Assembly: GCA_945877045.1 (NCBI GenBank)
Contig: CAMCQW010000070.1
Coordinates: forward strand, 1 to 8,494
From: Chryseobacterium gleum
GTDB lineage: Bacteria; Bacteroidota; Bacteroidia; Flavobacteriales_D; Crocinitomicaceae
Direction: 5' to 3'
Length of the DNA stretch: 8,494 nucleotides
Shown: one piece after another, positions 6,089-8,494 of the stretch
Position numbering within the stretch: the stretch's first letter is position 1
Layout: every line of letters begins with the position of its first letter
Made by a program: the position numbers and the translations under genes
The notes under the pieces: model-generated
The model's input: the letters and a program-made list of their open reading frames with translations, nothing else
Databases searched by the model: none
What the model was told of the DNA's origin: nothing

Positions 6089-6693
6089 CTGATACCATTA
6101 CGATTCTTCCGTTTCCTGCTCAGTCATTACGAAAAGAAACACCACGTAGGATTATTGAAGAAAATGTTAAAGAACCAGCCACAAAATTATATACCAACAA
6201 GCTTGTCAATTCACAAGCTGAACAGCTCCCCCTGAAAGCGCCTTCCAAAACAATTAGTATCAAACAAGCACTGGCGGAGGAAAAAGAAAGACAACTAAAA
6301 TCACTGGAGGAAAAAGCAAGAGAACTTTTTAGTACCGATCAGCTAATCATGGCCTGGAAGCAATACGCATTTACCATGAAGGAAATAGGAAAAGATACCT
6401 TCTTCCATGCCTTGACAAAGAGAGAACCTAGCTTTGTAAACATTGAAAAAATCACATTGACAGTTGAAAATAATATTCAAATAGAATACATCCGTCCACT
6501 TTTGCAAGATTTCATTCTATTTTTACGGCAATCACTGAAAAATGAATACATTGAAATTGAGCTTCAAGTTACGAATGAAGAAGTTGTAAAGGTGGTGCCT
6601 ATTACTGGGCAAGATAAATTTAATGCCTTAGCAAATAAGAACGCCAACTTGATGATTTTGAAAAACACGTTTAACTTAGACATCGATTATTAA
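6049..6693 (+). CDS. dnaX: DnaX tau C-terminal region in the -1 frame
   Basis: This frame encodes the tau-specific end of DnaX, which in other bacteria binds the replicative helicase and the polymerase core. An ATG at 6049 opens the frame, but it lies within dnaX and codes nonsense there (MFLTTGARKKK), so independent initiation is unlikely. The meaningful part starts near 6082, after the A run. Joined by a -1 shift after Lys370 it adds 203 residues, giving a 573-residue tau-like protein. The first 60-70 residues are a charged, Pro/Lys/Glu-rich linker with a helical KQALAEEKERQLKSLEEKARELF stretch, partly coiled-coil-like. The last 120 residues form the C-terminal domain known from Bacteroidota DnaX: LIMAWKQYA, then strands (ITLTVENNIQIEYIRP, IEIELQV), and the ending KFNALANKNANLMILKNTFNLDIDY split over the final strand and helix. 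No internal stops or decay were seen, so the region is under selection or only recently separated. Confidence 0.8.
   Translation: MFLTTGARKKKGLTDTITILPFPAQSLRKETPRRIIEENVKEPATKLYTNKLVNSQAEQLPLKAPSKTISIKQALAEEKERQLKSLEEKARELFSTDQLIMAWKQYAFTMKEIGKDTFFHALTKREPSFVNIEKITLTVENNIQIEYIRPLLQDFILFLRQSLKNEYIEIELQVTNEEVVKVVPITGQDKFNALANKNANLMILKNTFNLDIDY
6063..6088 (+). promoter_or_regulatory. dnaX: Candidate -1 frameshift or slippage site in dnaX
   Basis: Ten consecutive A (6072-6081) follow CTCG. In the zero frame the codons are GAA AAA AAA AAG GAC TAA, so 6076-6082 is the heptamer A AAA AAG, the sequence and phase used for -1 shifting in E. coli dnaX. A Shine-Dalgarno-like AGGAG (6063-6067) precedes the heptamer by 8 bases, where stimulatory sites are known to act. 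The zero-frame stop comes two codons after it. Only a weak five-pair stem (ACTGA 6088-6092 with TCAGT 6120-6124) was found downstream. A run of ten A could also cause RNA polymerase slippage, with an added A giving the same frame. Confidence 0.6.
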
Positions 6694-6730
6694 GTCCCTA
6701 CGTTTAGTGTGACCTGTAAAAAAATACTTC

Positions 6731-7738
6731 TTGAGACTCAACTTCAACGACCCTTCTCGAAAAAAATCAATTCATTCTTTTCTAAAAGAATGGGAAAGTA
6801 GTGATGATCTTATGTCCGTTCATACCTCCGGATCTACAGGTCCTCCAAAAATCATTCAACTAAAGAAAGAGCACATGGTGATTAGTGCAAAAAAAACATT
6901 AAGCCAACTACAGATCGCTGATGCTTCCACGCTACATTTGGGACTATCCACCAAAACAATTGCCGGAAAAATGATGCTAGTCAGAGCCCTTGTGAACGAT
7001 TCCAACCTCATTGTTTCTGAAGTTAGCGCCAACACATTAGCAAAAATAAATGAACCAATACACTTTAGCGCAATGGTTCCCCTCCAGCTAGAAAATTACC
7101 TGCAAAGTCAAGTTGTCACACCAATAGAAACGATTATTGTTGGCGGCGCGCCTATAAATCCACAATTGGAACAGGAAGCGGCAAAATCCATGTCTAGAAT
7201 ATACCATACTTTTGGAATGACAGAAACGATCTCTCATGTTGCGCTTCGGAGACTTTCAATTGAGTCAACAAATCATTACCAAGCGCTACCAGGAATTCAT
7301 TTTTCTTGTAATCAATCGAACGAATTGATCATTTCCTTTCCAGAAATAAGCGAAATGCCTATTGAAACTAGGGATATAGTAGAATTACTAAACCCAAGCA
7401 CCTTTGATTGGATTGGTCGATCCGATAATTGTATTAATTCAGGTGGAATTAAATTTTTCCCAGAAAATATAGAGCGGCGCATAGGACAAAAAATTTCATA
7501 TCCCTATTTCATTTCGAGCATTCCAGACAAGCAACTAGGTCAATCTATCGTATTATTAGTGGAATCCGATGATTCTATACAATTTTTCAAAGATGATTTT
7601 TCTGAACTACTTAGGATCTACGAGCTGCCCAAATATTATCAAACCCTTAAAGAATTTATAAAAACAGCTAATGGGAAAATTAATCGTACATTAACACTAG
7701 AAAAAACAAGTGCAAATGCCTGGCGAAAAATACTATAA
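6731..7738 (+). CDS. menE: o-Succinylbenzoate--CoA ligase
   Basis: Acyl-adenylate-forming enzyme. MenE joins o-succinylbenzoate to coenzyme A using ATP, a step of menaquinone synthesis. The 335-residue protein is short compared with about 480 in Bacillus; this compact form, lacking much of the N-terminal subdomain, is usual for Bacteroidota MenE. Core motifs are in order: THTSGSTG-type phosphate loop TSGSTGPPK (32-40), YHTFGMTET (158-166), the ribose-binding Asp in TRD (213-215), WIGRSDN (227-233), NSGGIKFFPENIE (236-248), and NGKINR (314-319) with the adenylation Lys316. The start is a TTG at 6731 with an A-rich stretch before it; the next Met (residue 28) is too near the phosphate loop and a TGA at 6710 closes the frame upstream. 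It follows dnaX by 37 bases and overlaps the next gene by 23. No other men gene is in view, so another small acyl-CoA ligase is possible but less likely. Confidence 0.85.
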   Translation: MRLNFNDPSRKKSIHSFLKEWESSDDLMSVHTSGSTGPPKIIQLKKEHMVISAKKTLSQLQIADASTLHLGLSTKTIAGKMMLVRALVNDSNLIVSEVSANTLAKINEPIHFSAMVPLQLENYLQSQVVTPIETIIVGGAPINPQLEQEAAKSMSRIYHTFGMTETISHVALRRLSIESTNHYQALPGIHFSCNQSNELIISFPEISEMPIETRDIVELLNPSTFDWIGRSDNCINSGGIKFFPENIERRIGQKISYPYFISSIPDKQLGQSIVLLVESDDSIQFFKDDFSELLRIYELPKYYQTLKEFIKTANGKINRTLTLEKTSANAWRKIL

Positions 7739-8494
7739 AATACTTGGGCTAACAAGTTCGGCAAATGATGTCTTGGTTAAAAAGCGGTACCGAGAGCTTG
7801 CAAAGAAATTCCATCCTGATAAAAATAAGGACGAAAATTCAACAAAAATATTCCAAGAAATAAAGGATGCCTACGAACACATTCTAAATCGAGATTTCAG
7901 TGCTGCTAAAAAAGATACTTCCCCAACTCAAAAAACACCCGAACAAAAATTTCATGAAAATGCTTGGAAAAGAGCGGAGCAATTAAAGAAACAAGAGGCA
8001 GAAGAACTCCTTCAATTTTATGATTCTTTTCGAATTGGTTGGAAAAAAAAGATCGTTACTATTGTGGCATTACTCGGGGCAATTTGCATACTGGAGCTAG
8101 TTGCAGATGATTTTTTACCCCTAAGAGAATCCATAGAAACCGTTGAAGATTTTTCGGCCAATCCAAGTCATAGTTTAGGCAATGACTATGTGTATGAAGT
8201 TAAATTTAGAAATGGCCCAACGCTTTGGCTTAATCATCAAGATATACATAAATTAGATAATTTACCCCCACTAATTATTGCAAAAACAAGTATTTTTCAC
8301 CAGCCAGTATACGTTCTTAGTCAAACAGACGAATATAGTACAAGGACATACATTCATTTTACATTTTATTGGGCGCAGGTAGTTTTATTTATTTTCTTTC
8401 TCTTACCAATTGTTATTTATTTTTACAAGCGAAACGATGTGTTTTTTGTATTGGGCAACTACCTTACCTTCACCATTTCTTCCAGCTTATTATT
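7716..8494 (+). CDS. Membrane-anchored J-domain (DnaJ-like) protein, 3'-truncated
   Basis: Probable co-chaperone that stimulates the ATPase of an Hsp70 (DnaK) at the inner face of the membrane. The frame is open to the right edge, giving 259 residues without a stop. The J domain is residues 5-60: KYYKILGL, the helix II KKRYRELAKKFHPDKNKDE with the signature His33-Pro34-Asp35, and FQEIKDAYEHIL. A charged, Lys/Glu/Gln-rich helical linker (about 65-110) leads to a membrane segment at about 111-130, then a soluble stretch of about 80 residues with beta-like patterns, and further hydrophobic segments at about 215-237 and 242-259. There is no Gly/Phe-rich region or zinc-finger cysteine cluster, so this is not DnaJ itself but a class C type J protein. 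The ATG lies within the last codons of menE (23-base overlap), implying coupled translation. The N-terminal MPGEKYYKILG is a normal J-domain start. Confidence 0.85.
   Translation, partial: MPGEKYYKILGLTSSANDVLVKKRYRELAKKFHPDKNKDENSTKIFQEIKDAYEHILNRDFSAAKKDTSPTQKTPEQKFHENAWKRAEQLKKQEAEELLQFYDSFRIGWKKKIVTIVALLGAICILELVADDFLPLRESIETVEDFSANPSHSLGNDYVYEVKFRNGPTLWLNHQDIHKLDNLPPLIIAKTSIFHQPVYVLSQTDEYSTRTYIHFTFYWAQVVLFIFFLLPIVIYFYKRNDVFFVLGNYLTFTISSSLL

Noticed and set aside
6083..6125. Downstream stimulatory stem-loop or pseudoknot for the dnaX frameshift
   Set aside because: Only a five-pair stem with a loop of about 27 bases could be formed by eye, which is too weak to claim.
6699..6706. TACGTTTA between dnaX and menE, a 7/8 match to the -7 motif
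   Set aside because: It lacks the final G and a -33 element. The 37-base gap makes co-transcription with dnaX the simpler view.

Overview
The window reads as chromosomal DNA of a member of the Bacteroidota, most likely from the Flavobacteriales side, though the exact lineage cannot be fixed from sequence alone. Support comes from the low G+C, the absence of Shine-Dalgarno sequences at most starts, two exact matches to the Bacteroidota -7 promoter motif TAnnTTTG, the DnaX N-terminus (MTDFVVSARKYRPQTF), a DnaX C-terminus ending FNLDIDY, and the short 'one-domain-light' form of MenE.

Left part (1-1378, + strand): the 3' part of an arginase/agmatinase-family ureohydrolase runs in from the left edge and overlaps by 8 bases a six-helix membrane protein of unknown function. 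Middle-left (1379-3342, - strand): a two-gene secreted-protein operon, with first a protein made of about nine 35-residue beta-type repeats and then an NlpC/P60 cell-wall peptidase. The two blocks converge at 1366-1378, where a nested inverted repeat lies across the stop region and may serve as a shared terminator. Centre (3343-3574): a divergent intergenic region of about 230 bases, with one half of a diverged direct repeat; the other half lies at the 5' end of the next gene. Middle-right (3575-4903, +): an exported purple-acid-phosphatase-like metallophosphoesterase with an unusual last metal motif. Right (4973-8494, +): dnaX (clamp-loader gamma/tau), menE (menaquinone synthesis) and a membrane-bound J-domain protein cut off by the right edge. 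These three are closely packed (37-base gap, then 23-base overlap) and are probably co-transcribed, although their functions are unrelated.

The most interesting signal is in dnaX. The gene is split into two overlapping frames at a run of ten A residues. The zero frame stops two codons later and gives a 371-residue protein that ends just after clamp-loader domain III, like a gamma subunit. A -1 shift at an A AAA AAG heptamer, the same heptamer and phase used by Escherichia coli dnaX, gives a 573-residue tau-like protein with an intact family C-terminus. An AGGAG lies 8 bases upstream. Compared with E. coli the logic is inverted, since here the shifted product is the long one. A one-base homopolymer error in the assembly is the main competing explanation. 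No mobile element, CRISPR array, tRNA or rRNA was seen.
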